From: Bolinopsis microptera
Taxonomy: Eukaryota > Ctenophora > Tentaculata > Lobata > Bolinopsidae
Assembly: GCF_026151205.1 (NCBI RefSeq)
Contig: NC_087073.1
Span: 12,245,578-12,309,577, forward strand
Length of the DNA: 64,000 nucleotides
Reading direction: 5' to 3'
Shown: positions 9,955 through 21,379 of the stretch, in pieces
How the letters are laid out: every line of letters starts with the position of its first letter
Position numbering within the stretch: the first letter of the stretch is position 1
Position numbers and translations under genes: made by a program
Notes under the pieces: generated by a model
What the model was told of the DNA's origin: nothing
Database searches by the model: none
The model's input: the letters and a program-made list of their open reading frames with translations, nothing else

Positions 9955-12736
9955 ATGGAGCTTCCAGCAAAAGTACGGCCGAATAAGTACGTTTACGAAA
10001 TTTTACCTGGATTGATTCTAACTTCTCATGCTAAAGCAAGACTTACCGCGGTTCTTCTTCGAAACACAACTAACATTACTATTGTGAAAGTAGGTATGGC
10101 AGAAAAAACTAAAAGTGCCAAGGAAAATACCCTGAAGAGGGACACAGGAGTTGATGAAATCTTGCCGTGTTTGTATCTGTCCAACCGCTTTAAAGCTAGC
10201 TGTAAAAACATCCTTGAAGCTGTAAGTTTTTTAAAAGTTGTTTAAAATGAAGATAACATTTCTGCAGAAATCTTTGACCGATAGTCAGGCATGAGATGGT
10301 TTAAAGCTGTAGTCTAGGCAAATTTGAAGCTAAGTGACATTATTTAATGTTGATTCTCCCGTATAGTACGATATCAAGACAGTATTGACGGTAATGGAAC
10401 GCCCTATGGAGGAAGAGAAACGGCTAGGGCATATCACGTGAGTTTTCAATAACTGTTCAATGAGTGTGGCGTCCTTCAGATTTGTGAGTTTATTTTCATT
10501 CAAACGGCTGCCGGCTGGCCTTTCTTAAGATAAACTCTTGACTGGTGTTTTCTTGTACTTTAGGTCCCTCAATGTTTTCTTAAGACTGATATAGAATCCT
10601 TTCTATAGCAGCTGCAGTGAAAATGTGACTGTGAGATACCAAATCGCTGAATTCAGAATTGATATGCTCTAGCAACCAGCTTGAGCAGCCTCAACTACAA
10701 AGTTACCTGGTTACTAACCAAAGTGACCTAGTTACGAGTTTGTTGAGATGGACGACGAGTGTAGTCATGACATGCTCTCCAATATGGCCAACTTCAACGA
10801 GATCATTCATCGCGGTCTCCAGAAAGGTAATTTTGACTTTAAATAAAGCTACTTAATTACCTATTGAGCTCATAAAATTCTTGATGAATGAACTTTCATT
10901 TTTGGCAATATATTTGCACTCAGCTATTCTGTAGGCTGTATTATGATAATTGACTGTTGAATTGATGTGCCTACCCCTAGACTCACACCATACCTCAATC
11001 CTAACAATTTCACCATTCGAGCCTACCTACTCTCCTAGTTTCCCTATAAATTAAAAAATTTCCACTGGTGTTAGGTCACATGCTGGTACACTGCCTAGCT
11101 GGGGTATCACGGAGTGTCACTGCTATAGCCTCCTATCTCATTGCTACTTTAGGCTTCTCCGCTCCTCAAGCTGTTTGCATCGTGAGTACTGTTGTTTTAG
11201 GAGGACTTCCCTCGGGAATGGGAATCTGTCTATTTTCGTGCTCTACCGTCGCATTTTAATTTGAGTGTGAATAGTTGGTCAGTTGGAGCCTATCTGCTAC
11301 ATGAATCCTTTTAAATTTTGTTCGGCGAAATGGTGATATAATTTTTGTAACATCCTGTGTAAAGACTTGTCAGTTAAAATCGTCCTTAGATCAGAGAAGG
11401 TCGGCCACGAGCAGGACCTAACGATGGTTTCTGTAATCAACTGACTGTGTTTGAAAAGAGGGTGCAGCGCGAGAAAGGGGGGAGGGTAGTGACTGAAAAT
11501 CCTCTGGCAAATCGCCAAATAGAACAGACTTTGGAAGAGAGTGAAAAATTCTCGAACTTCAGTCTGGTTAGGAGGATTATCCATGAGAAGCAAGAAAAGG
11601 TGAATTTTTGTGACAATTCATTATTTTTTATATTTTAAAATCGGCTCGGTCCGCGTTTTTGAACATGGCACATCGGCACATGTTCCGTATAATTATGACA
11701 GACAATATCGGAAACTAAGAACCATATTTTAGGGTCCGTTAAAGTTTGGGAAGCCTGGCTCGGAATTTACTGTACACTGCAGACAGTGCGAGAAGCTACT
11801 CCTAGAATGGGATGATGTGATGTTCCATGATCCTTCCTCCCACCTTATACCAAGAGAGGTATTATTTTTGAGAAGTAAATTGAGACTTTTGCTTCATCCA
11901 GTTTTTCTCACTTAGGGGTCGTTCACATATTACGTTATCAGCCAAGGGGGGAGAGGGGTTTCCAAATGATTACGCTAATGTAATTTTGACACAATAGCTA
12001 TGTGTAAAACTGATTACGGAGAGGGGAGGGCCGGGGGTAAAAAATTGTCCAAAAAGTGATTACGTAATATGCGAACGACCCCTTTAAAGCTGGAATTTTC
12101 AAAATGTAAATACTGTTTTAGGCACAATCATCAGTTGAAAATGCTGCAATGTTATGATTTCCCTAAAGAATTTAGGCTCAGTTTCTTAGGGATATAACCT
12201 TAATTTCATCTCTATTTTCATTCTATTCAAATAGCCCTGTAACTCAAACTACCTCAACCAGACTGCTCCCTGTAACAGCTACTTCACTGTCTGGGACACG
12301 GTGATGAAGAACAGAGGTGCTCTCAACTTCTCATCCAGACTCAATGAGGAGAGCAAAGACCAGAAGTGGTTGGCATGTGTGGAGTGCAAAGCTGAAGTAG
12401 GGGAGGCGGATGCTTGGTACGGGGTTATATGCGCTTGCGAAACACTCATCGTGCCTGGGTACCAGATAATAAAGGTAGGATCTTCAGGGAGGAGAGTGTT
12501 AGAGAAATATTCTTCGGGACAATATTGCATCAATAAACAAATGCTATTCACTGACAGTTTATTTTTAAATTAAACGATGAAGTTAAATCACTGTTGGTGA
12601 CAATTTTGACGCCTTTTCATAGATGTACTTTCAGGTTTTCGATATTTCTAGACCAACCATGTTCTCAAGAAAATTATCTCGTTTTCAGGACAGGGTGACG
12701 GTTAAAGAAAAAGTACCGATAAAAGGTTCGGTTTAA
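9955..12736 (+). CDS. DUSP12: Dual-specificity phosphatase 12 (YVH1-type)
   Basis: Eight exons with compatible phases: 9955-10221, 10367-10437, 10732-10826, 11075-11181, 11390-11599, 11733-11858, 12235-12474, 12689-12736 (387 aa). The catalytic loop HCLAGVSRS is the Cys-X5-Arg signature, and the upstream YEFVEMDDE supplies the expected general-acid Asp. After the phosphatase fold, DGFCNQLTVFE matches the family's F-Q-L-Y segment. The C-terminal zinc-binding domain (HCRQC, CNSNYLNQTAPCNSYF, CVEC, WYGVICAC, PGYQIIK) is diagnostic for DUSP12/YVH1, whose known members bind zinc and act in 60S ribosome maturation and stress signalling. The N-terminus holds two similar segments, EILPGLILTSHAKA and EILPCLYLSNRFKA. 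A transposon ends 5 bases plus an 8-bp duplication before the ATG; an in-frame ATG inside it at 9856 could extend the protein by 33 residues. Confidence 0.9.
11915..12082. mobile_element. PIF/Harbinger-like MITE in DUSP12 intron 6
   Basis: 168-bp element with inverted ends GGGGTCGTTCACATATTACG and complement CGTAATATGCGAACGACCCC. It is one of four relatives in the window (also 17197-17359, 49973-50320 and 63764 onward). At the cleaner copies the flank is a 3-bp duplication (TAA or TAT), the size expected for PIF/Harbinger elements; here the flanks are TTA and TTT. No coding capacity. Confidence 0.8.
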
Positions 12737-12900
12737 AAGCAGGCGATGAGAAGACTCAATGAATGGTGCTGTTCTGTTCTCTTTTCAGTGCAAGTGTCAT
12801 TAATATGTAATATCCGTCATGACCGATATGGTGATGATGACCATCCTAGACTGAGTTGACAGTAATTGTATAGATCTATAAAGTTATGAACGAATTTATA

Positions 12901-13678
12901 CAGGGTGGGCCAAAAGTCAGTGGACATACGTTGGCCTTAATACTAAAAGCTCAGTTACTGAGTGCCCAATTAAAATAATTCTTTCTGGTATGACTTATTA
13001 CCACCACTGGTTCGAGGAATTTGTCAAATAGAAAAATATTCAAGTTCATTTTTTTCGAATGAAGGTTCATTTTTGCATTTATTTGATAGTTTGGATAGTC
13101 GGATCGAGCTAAATTTTATTGAATTGTGTTTGGCCATTCGAATTACGTTTTTCCTGAAAAAATTAGAACTGTAGCTTCTCAGATGCCCGAGATATGAAGC
13201 ATAAGGAGTTTATTCATTACGTGTGATCAGGTGATTTGTTTACCTAATCAAGTGATTAGGTGACCGCGTTAACCACCCCGTTAAACATTATGGGAATTGT
13301 TAAGGGTGCCCAATTAAGGTGTCGTGTCACGGTGTCACATAATCACCCAGTCAATTTTGTTAACGAAATACAGAAAATGCTTGATAACTTCGTCATTTCT
13401 ATTCCGTTCTGCCTCATGTTTTCAGATCATATGCAACATTTAATAATCTACGTCTCTGAAAAAATTAGGCGTTTAGCATGTTCAGAGAAAACAACATAGG
13501 TGTTTTAATATTGAATGGGCGTGGTCTAAAATATTCGAATTTCCAAATTTTGACGACGGAATCCTCGAACCAGTAAGTACAGTATGCCATCTGCAAAGGA
13601 ACAGCTCTCAAATATAAAACACGGCGGAGCTATTAGTATTAAGGCCAACGTATGTCCACTGACTTTTGGCCCACCCTG
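12901..13678. mobile_element. Tc1/mariner-like MITE, family M1 copy 1
   Basis: 778-bp element flanked by TA on both sides (12899-12900, 13679-13680). Inverted ends start CAGGGTGGGCCAAAAGTCAG. The interior matches the copy at 26831-27573 along most of its length (for example the region around 13005-13100 versus 26930-27030). Small ORFs inside have no transposase features, so it is non-autonomous. Confidence 0.82.
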
Positions 13679-13680
13679 TA

Positions 13681-13740
13681 TAGTGTATATATACACTATA
13701 CAGGGTGGGCCAAAAGTCAGTGGACATACTATATATACTA
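13681..13740. repeat. Solo M1 terminal repeat next to a palindrome
   Basis: Immediately after the M1 element is an 18-base palindrome TAGTGTATATATACACTA, then a further copy of the first ~29 bases of the M1 end (CAGGGTGGGCCAAAAGTCAG...) in inverted orientation to the preceding end. It is likely the remnant of a second insertion or an abortive transposition. Confidence 0.6.
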
Positions 13741-13972
13741 TATTGTATAGCTGATTTTTTGAAATTCAAGTTTGCAGTTTTGTTATGTTGTTTTATTAAG
13801 TTTATGTTCATTGTGAGTATAGTTTTTTTTGAGTATTTTTCGAGTTTGTAGTTTATTTTCACATTGTAATTTTGCCAAATTTTCATGTTTTAGCATAATT
13901 TTGAAAATAAATTTTTGGACACGACCATTACACGTTAACTTATCAGGAACCTAAACTTAAGTAGGATAAGAA

Positions 13973-16608
13973 TTAATGATATACTGTAGAGAGGTCATTT
14001 GGACCGCCAAGTGATCGTCTCTGTTGAGAAGGGTTAGAATTACGTCTAAATCCGTGACTATAGATTGGTTGTCCAGTTTTAGGGTGCACAGCGACAACTG
14101 TCGTCGGGGTCACCACCGATTTTCCTCTATTAGAAGAAGTACCATCGTACTTGTTGTTGATAGTACTCTGGATGTTTTGGTAAAGTTTGGCTTTGTCGTA
14201 AGTGGTCGTCTTTTCCTTGACTCTGCTGTCTTTGTTTGCACTAGTAGTGGATGTTCTTGTTCTAGTACTATTTGTGGATGATCGCCTTCTTCCTTTAATT
14301 TTTTGGTCAGTGCCCTGTGCTTGAACTTGGACTTGCTGCAATGGTGGAAGTCCAAGATTGGTGGGCTTCACAAATTGCCGTTTGTAAGAACCGTTTTCTC
14401 GTTGTTGACTCAAATAGTTCAGGATCTGTTTGTTTATCGACGCAGAGTCTGTTCCTGAAGTAGACATTTTAGAATGAAAATGTAGATTTGTCGAAATTAT
14501 CAGGACTGATTTGTGACTAAGTTTTGGTTTAAACTTCAAGATCATACAAACACACTCACCAGCGTATCTTTTAGTCTCTTTCCTTGTGTCTCGGTTATTG
14601 TTCTTAGTGAGAGAGCTGCCGCTGGATTGTCCAGTACTAGGCTTACTACCAGCTGTGGTAACGAGCTTGGTTTCCGGATTACAGGACTTGGCTCTGTTTT
14701 CCGCAGACCTCCTCTTTTCAAATACCGTGACGGTGGAGGGAGGAACAGCACTTACTGATCGGTCGTCTTTACTGCCTCTCATCTTCTTAAAATCTACCTG
14801 TTAAAAGATTTATTAAGGATCACAAATTTACGGAAACGCCATTTTTGCAAATTCGGGCTCTCCAACCCTACACCTCAATGAGTCAATATCCATAGACTAT
14901 AAGCATAAGACGGTGGACCCCGTCCCCTCTGCGTTCTTGAACATATACACCGGCATCTGGCTCTCTTCGAATCTAGTGAGTCCACTATTAAGTTTCATAT
15001 TTAATTTACCAAGTTTTTTTGATTTTATGATTTGTTGGGGGCAAATAATAAACCGAATAGGTTCTTTGGTACCGCCTCCACCCCTCCCCCCTCCTAAAGA
15101 AATCTCATGGCCCCTGTCCACACTTTTTAACTTGAATTATTTTAACAGTAAAACTAAAGCCTAGTTAATGAACTAACCGTGCCTGCCGGGAATTGTTTGG
15201 AATCGACCACTGTATATTTTAGTCTTGTCAGTTGCGTTTCTTGTTTTTGTAACTGTGAGCCTATAGTTTTCGAATTGGGGAGAGATTGGTTTGATTCAGG
15301 CACAGCATATTTCTGTCGGTTTAAGAGACTTTCAGGTTCTGCAGTATCCGATTTTGGCTGAGAAATCCTCATAAGTTTTCCTGTTGTTGGTTTCACTATC
15401 CTGCCTCCCCCCTCGATGTTGGCGAACCTTGGGCTCACCACGCTCTTCCTCTTTCTTGAAGCCCATGTTTTCAAGTCTGTTTTTACCTGCCTACACTTCT
15501 GTTTCACTCGTTCCGATATGGTAGAGGTAGTCTTATGGGAAGTGTTTTCAGCGATGAACTCATTGGCGATTTTAAGTGAAACTGGAAGCATTGGTGAGGT
15601 GGTGTCTTGAACCTGGCGAGGGGAGAATACCTTCATACATTCATCTGAGGAATCCGACATTCTAAAGGAATTCTTGTGAGGAAGTGATAATTTGAAGCAT
15701 GATGGATGAAGCTTGTCCGGCAATGTTTTCAAGATTTTCTTGAGAGGTGGCTCGACCCATGCTTTTAGGAGGAGTTCCCCAACATTCGGCCTTTCCATGG
15801 AGCTTATGGTCAAGATGATTCTTACAAAATTCTCGCAAGCCACAGATACTCTACGAATCATAGTCAGAGGTGTTGTCCTGATTTTGACTAGTATGTTCTT
15901 CGGTTTAGTGTCGTTAAAAGGCAATTTTCCATTTAGCATAGCGTAAAGAATAACCCCTACACTCCAAACGTCTGTACACTTGCCATTGTACGAACTCCCT
16001 GACAGTATCTCCGGAGCTGCATACGCGTAGGAACCACAAAACGTCGTCAGTAGTCTGTTCCTTGGCTGCTGTGTAGCAAATCCAAAATCTGAGACTACCA
16101 GACTGTCATTCTGACCTATGAGAAGGTTTTCACATTTCAGATCTCTGTGTACAATTCCTAAATCGTGAATGTGATCTAGAGCGCACAAGAGTTCCGCAAT
16201 CATTTTCCGTGACGTATCTTCGTTAAGACACTTCCTGGAGTTAATGTACGTCAACAAATCACCTCCCATCGCTAATTTTGTCACTAGGTAAACCCTTCTT
16301 GATGTCTCAAAAAACTCTCTCATTTGTGAAATATGGGGATGCTCATACACTGATAATCTTTTCAAAGCGTCTACCTCTCGTGGAACGAATTTCCTTAGAT
16401 ATTCCCTCGGAGTCTTTGTCTTGGAGATTATCTTTACCGCATAGGCCTTGTTGGTTTTAGAGCAAGTTGCATATTTGACCGTGGCATAGGCTCCACTCCC
16501 CAAGTCATAGAAAAAGTTGTATCGCTTCGAAACATTATCTTCATTTGTAACTGGGTAATCATGCAAAATGTGATCAAGCGAATCTTTGGAAACAAGGCCT
16601 TCTGTCAT
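13973..16608 (-). CDS. Testis-specific serine/threonine kinase-like (TSSK family) with long C-terminal tail
   Basis: The kinase exon runs 16608 to 15178. It shows a Gly-rich loop LGSGAYATVK, VAIK-type lysine in AVKIISK, the catalytic loop HRDLKCENLL (the KCEN form is typical of TSSK/AMPK-related kinases), DFG in SDFGFA, a short activation segment TTFCGSYAYAAPEIL and DVWSVGVILYAML. TSSKs phosphorylate sperm proteins in animals studied. The exon can simply stop at 15154 (484 aa). Alternatively, a donor-like GTTAGT after 15178 joins in phase 0 to 14797-14560 and then, phase 1, to 14454-13973, giving 716 aa with a Ser/Lys/Arg-rich disordered tail ending DLSTVYH. The agreement of phases favours one gene. 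Start: first in-frame ATG, 16606-16608. Confidence 0.87.
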
Positions 16609-17196
16609 TGCACATTTTGCTACCTTTATGGAAGGTGAGTCATGCGGACTGCTCTTGGTGGACGTCAGTTTTACCTCAGAAATGAAAACAAATCAATTCT
16701 TCAATAAGTTATACCAATCTTTGACCCATTGACTGTAGATTGTTTATAAGGTGTGTGCGAATGGCAACAAACTATAATACAACGTAGTGTTAGGTTGAAC
16801 ATGTACGCGCGCGTGCCGCGTTACCGTGGTAACAAACTACTTCACGTGCGGCGATAAATGCAATCTCATTTATTGCGAGTAGTAAAGCTGTATTTCATAT
16901 TTTACTGTTTTGTGTTTGCATCCAATGTTATAGATTTCACATAGCCATGTGTCTACGCGTACTGCGTGACGCGCTTGTTTCACAACGGTCGCTACTGCAA
17001 GCGAGAGGGCTCTGGTTATCAGTTATACTTATAGCTTACTGGGCCGCTCTCAGCCTGTCATTCCGCCTAATCTCTATTAGCCTGTTTATGAACATGATAG
17101 CCTGAGTAAGTTATAGCGAGTTATAGATATAAATATTAACAAAAGGGGTCATTCATATATGACGTTGTATTTTAGGGAAGATCATTATATTAATAA
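16609..17196. other. Intergenic spacer with dispersed repeats
   Basis: The sequence at about 16935-17015 (touching CATAGCCATGTGTCTACGCG and GCAAGCGAGAGGGCTC) recurs inverted at about 24980-25050. A repeat-G copy (GGGCCGCTCTCAGCCTGTCA) lies at 17040-17103. No gene seen. Confidence 0.55.
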
Positions 17197-17359
17197 GGGG
17201 TCGTTCACATATTACGTAATCATTTTTTGGAACATTTTTCCCCCCCCCCCCCCCCTCCGTAATCAGTTTTACACATGGCTATCGTGTCAAAATTACACTA
17301 GCGTAATCATTCGGAAACCCCCTCCCCCTCAGCTGATTACGTAATATGTGAACGATCCC
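17197..17359. mobile_element. PIF/Harbinger-like MITE, 163 bp
   Basis: Inverted ends GGGGTCGTTCACATATTACG and complement ending CGATCCC, with a perfect 3-bp duplication TAA at 17194-17196 and 17360-17362. It contains a long C-run. It is close in sequence and length to the copy at 11915-12082, in inverted orientation. Confidence 0.82.
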
Positions 17360-17471
17360 TAAGTAACGCCAAACGGAATTACGAGTGTAGCGATACTTTC
17401 ATTCCCAGATCACAGATACATTTTATATTAGGGGTTGTTCACATATCACAGTGCCACTGCTAGTGCTGGCT

Positions 17472-17553
17472 TACCTGAGGACCCCAGGCTATTATGTTCA
17501 TTAACAAAATAAAGATTTGGCGGAATGACAGGCTGAGCGCGGCCCAGTAAGTG
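17472..17553. repeat. Dispersed repeat G
   Basis: Short repeat joining a GGACCCCAGGCTATTATG part to a GGCGGAATGACAGGCTGAGC part. Related copies lie at 17040-17103, 23312-23385, 24165-24225, 48078-48178 and 48650-48690, in both orientations. Several include the palindrome CCTGGGGTCCCCAGG or a degraded form. Mobility class unknown. Confidence 0.65.
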
Positions 17554-17769
17554 CTGGCAAGCACGACCGTTGCCATTATACTCATTACTCACTCTCTTAT
17601 ACTAGTAAGTAGTAATCCCAGAATGTGTGTATGTCTGTCTGTGGGTAATTTCCGAACGGTTTAATCAAGAAAACGGTAACTGTAAGAGTTACGGGACTGG
17701 TTTTTTCGGTATAGTACCGAGAAAACTGACGAAGCCAAACGATAAAGGTTTTTTAAATCGGTCGGTGGT

Positions 17770-18225
17770 AAGTGGTTAAATTGATCATTTTGTCACCCAA
17801 ATTTGTAGTGCGATGGGATGATGATTAATCACTCTACACTCGACTAGACTGTCACGTGACTTTTAAACCCGTTCTCTATAGCTGGCCCTGAACGACTATT
17901 CGAAACCCTAACCCTCTTATCTGATCCCAACCCTAACCCTAACCCAATCCCTAACAAAAGCATATATGCTGAAACCCTAACCCTAACGAGAAATTAGACT
18001 AACTTCTTTATACGGTCATATCACGTGATCGAGACAGTTTTTCGCCAATATCTCGCTAGGGGAGCATTTTAACCCTATGTCATGGGGGTTATTCGGAATC
18101 AGCGTCCGAAAATACATCGATCCAAGTTTGAAGTTGGTTTCAACTGTAGGGGCCCTTTTAGAACAATCTCGAAGATCGACTGTATGCTGTAGAGTGATTT
18201 AGCACGCTCAACGCTCGTGTTAATG
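17770..18225. repeat. TTAGGG-bearing dispersed repeat, copy 1
   Basis: A ~450-base repeat whose inverted homologue is at 61430-61975. Between 17900 and 17990 it carries several perfect and imperfect CCCTAA units, identical to the common animal telomere repeat and interrupted by unique words such as AGCATATATGCT. It also has a CACGTGAC block and an ATCACGTGATCGAG block shared with the other copy. It lies on the 3' side of the Penelope-like element. Confidence 0.7.
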
Positions 18226-18239
18226 CATGGACTAGCCCG

Positions 18240-18450
18240 GTGCGCGCTACTACGTAGTTCATAGTTAACGGGTGAAACTCGGTAATATTTGGAATTTTTT
18301 ACGAGTATCAACTATCACCCGTTAAAATTAAATATCAGGATCGTCGACGAGTCCAACTCGGCGCGTCCTGGTAGGTTATAAACTTAACGGGTGATACTCT
18401 TAAAATATTTTGTATTTGTTTCTGCAGGACCGCGTCGTTACTAGGGGGTG
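18240..18450. repeat. Hairpin repeat H, copy a, in the 3' flank of the Penelope-like element
   Basis: Contains the conserved core GAGTCCAACTCGGCGCG followed by TCCTGGTAGG at about 18349-18375, plus flanking TTAACGGGTGATACTC words in both orientations. The core folds as CGAGT-CCA-ACTCG inside an outer AGGA/TCCT stem. It appears partly duplicated here (a second GCAGGACCGCGTCG follows at about 18424). Confidence 0.65.
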
Positions 18451-18889
18451 CACGATAAAAATAAACGGGCCTTAAATGGTCTTCTGGTCTACGAATAAAT
18501 TAAACGACATTTAACGATTATATTTAAACTACATCCATTAACGAATACACAAGTAGATTCAAAATTGTAAATATATAACACAACTTAAACAAGTAATATA
18601 GATTTAATTATATTTTGAAGTAACGTTCGCGTTCACACTAGTTATAACTTTATCATAACATACAACATTTTGAACGTGATCTATTTGAAACTGAGTGGAG
18701 TTGGGTTAAAAACATATAAGAGATACGATGATTTAACTTGTAGAAGCTTTCAATAAACATGTGTTAATCGTCGTCAGCTGAATGTGATGTGGTGGACAAT
18801 GCTTATATGTGATTGAGTGGTGTCAGGGATGGAGGGTGGGGGAGGTGTGGGTGGGAAAGTGAAAATTACAGTACAATGTCAATAAAAAT

Positions 18890-21379
18890 TTAGTCTTCTG
18901 TTGAGGTTGAGAAGGAAATGCCAGATGGTCTGGACTTTAAGGATTTGGCAATTTTAGGAAGAATGGGGTCCCAGAGGGAACTACATTTGGGTGCGCGGTC
19001 TGTTCTGTTCATAGCTGGTTGTCGTATTTGTATAGCTGCGTGTTCTGTGAGGTCAAGTTGGGAGCGTGAGGTGAGGGATTTGAGGACTTCGATGTTGTTC
19101 CAGGAGATGGTGTGGCCGGTGGTCAGGGCATGATGTGCAGGGGCTGATTTGATTCTGTCTGTGGATTCGTCGATGGCGTTGTTGAGTCTGTAACATCGTT
19201 CGTGTTCTTTCATGCGGTGGACCAAGGGTCTGTAGGTCTGTCCGGCGTATTTGGAGGGGCACTGTGAGCAGGAAATTTCGTAGATGGTGTTGGGAGTGAG
19301 GTGAGTAGGGGGTGTGGTCTTCGTTTTGGTGAGGAGGTTGCGGAGGGAGGTAGCAGAGGAGTGGGTGACTTTGATGTCGTGTTGTCCGAGTATCTTGGAG
19401 ATGGGTTTGGATAGGGAGGGATGGAAAGGAAGAGAAACACTAAGGGCATGTTCACGGGTCTGTCGGTTGAATGAGGCTAGGGATTGGTGGCGAGAGGGGT
19501 TGGTGAATTTCCGTTGTACTTCGTCCATGATGGTGGTGATGCGGTGAGGAGGGAAGCCGTTCTGGAGGCAAACGTGTCGTACTGTCTGGAGTTCGTCGTC
19601 AAGGTGTTGGGGTGAGCAGATGTTGTGGGCTCTTCTGGTCAGTGATCGGATGACTGCGTTCTTAGATGAGTTGGTGGTGCAGGAGGAGTACTTGGTGTAG
19701 AGGTTGGTGTGGGTGGGTTTTCTGTAGACTGATGTGGATTTGTCAGGGTGGATGAGAACGTCAAGGAAGGGTATAGTTCCGTCTGTAGAGGGATGTTCTT
19801 GGGTAAAGTTGAGGTCTTCAGTAAGGGAGTTAAGGAATGTAAGGAAGGATTCTGCGTGGTTTCTGTCTCTGAAAGATCCAAGGCCGTCGTCAACGAAATG
19901 GGAGTAAGTGTTCGGAGGGTCAGGACATGAGGATAAAGCTAAGGTCTCGATTTCAGCAAGACGGATTTCAGCTAGTTCAACAATGAGGGGGGATCCCATT
20001 GTACCACCTTCGTCTTGGGAGTAGAAGGAGCCGTTGAATTCAAGGTATGAGTTGTCAAGGCAAAAGTTGATAAGGGAGCCTATGGTGGTGGTGGTGACAT
20101 TGGAGGGAAGACGAGAGGGGTTCTGTTCAAAGGAGGAGATGACAGTTTTGAGGGCTAGGCGCATGTCACAGGAGGTGTACAAGGATTGGACGTCTAAGGA
20201 GGCGTGGTAGTGGAAGGAGGGATTGAGAGAGGAGTCGAAGCGATGTTTGAAGTCGGAAGAGTCTTTGAGGCGTAAGGGGTTCTGGGCTAGGGGTTTGAGG
20301 AAAGATGCGAGGACTTTGTGGAGGGCTTGGAGGGGGGTGTTGTAGAAGCTGACTACGGGACGGATAGGTGCGCCGGGTTTGTGTATCTTAGGTTGTCCGT
20401 AAAGTTGAGGCCATCTAGGATGTAGGTTGCGCATCTTGTGGTATAGGTCGGTCGTGATCTTCTTGTCGGTGTGTAGTTTCTTGAGGACTTTCTGTAGTTT
20501 AGTGGTAACGGATTGAGTGGGGTCTTTCGTTAAGAGGGTGTAACTACCTGAGGATAAGTGGTCGGTAACTTTGGTTATGTATTGATCGTGAGTCAGTACA
20601 ACAGTGGCGTTGCCCTTATCAGCAGGAAGAAATTTCAATTCAGATTTCTTAGATTTTAAAGATTTAAGAGCGGTACGTTGTTGTGGAGTCAAATTGTCGG
20701 TGGTCATGTCACGTTTATTGTCAAATTTAGATAATACAGAGGTGACCTGATATGTGGCTGAGGCTTCCATGCCTTCTCCTAGTTGTTTAGTGATATTCTG
20801 TATGAGGGGAGCCAGGTCGGGGGTAGGATCTGAGGTGGGTGTCGGGACGAACTTCAGTCCAAGGGAGAGGACGTCAGTTTCAGCTGTGGAGAGGGTCTGT
20901 CCAGAGAGGTTGATCACTGTTTTGGCTGTGGTGTCTTTCTTGGGGGTAGGTGAGGTCTTGAGGAGGGGACCATGAAATGTGGGAGAGGGTATGTCGAGCG
21001 TTTTAAGAGTGTCGTAGGGTGAGAGGAACGGGGTGTCGTATTCTGAGAGTAGTACCGCGAACTTCTTTTGGTGAGTAAGGAGTTGTTTTCTGTGGGTGTA
21101 TGAGGATTTTTTGGTGTTGAGGTGTCCTAGTTTCTGAAAATATTGAGGGGTTATGAGTGATTCTATGTGTCTGAGGTTGTGCTCATAAGTGCGTTTGTGT
21201 TGTGCATATTTGAGGCGATAGTGGTTGAGTCTTTCAGTGATGAGGAGGTTAGATGCGTGAGTGAGGACTTCAGTTGAGCGTTTGGTGGATAGTGGGTTGG
21301 TGAGTCTGAGTCCCTTAGGGATGAGTGAGTGATCACGGCAGGCTTTCAGGAATGATATGTGACATGATCTATTTGACTT
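18890..21379 (-). mobile_element. Penelope-like retroelement: reverse transcriptase plus GIY-YIG endonuclease
   Basis: One open frame of about 829 codons on the minus strand from a stop at 21380-21382 to the terminator at 18890. RT landmarks: LPADKGNATVVL near residue 240, motif A DVQSLYTSCD, motif B GGTMGSPLIVELAE and motif C HFVDDGLGSF, with catalytic Asp residues present. The C-terminus is a GIY-YIG nuclease (TIYEISCSQCPSKYAGQTYR, then MKEHE). This RT to GIY-YIG order defines endonuclease-positive Penelope-like elements. No ATG occurs in the first ~200 codons; the frame begins just after a T8-ATG-TTAG tract that looks like a splice acceptor, so the start may lie in an upstream exon, or the copy is 5'-truncated. 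No internal stops, so it is young or still active. Confidence 0.93.

Noticed and set aside
14897..15121. Extra exon in the TSSK intron
   Set aside because: Several frames are briefly open after an ACTAG acceptor-like site, but none continues in phase to a good donor.
17890..18000. Chromosome end
   Set aside because: The CCCTAA units are few, interrupted and internal, with genes on both sides.
18325..18400. Hammerhead ribozyme in repeat H
   Set aside because: The layout (GTC before CTGG, a stem-II-like GAGT/ACTC) recalls hammerheads known from Penelope-like elements, but the CUGANGA and GAAA core is absent in every copy. Kept only as a structured repeat.
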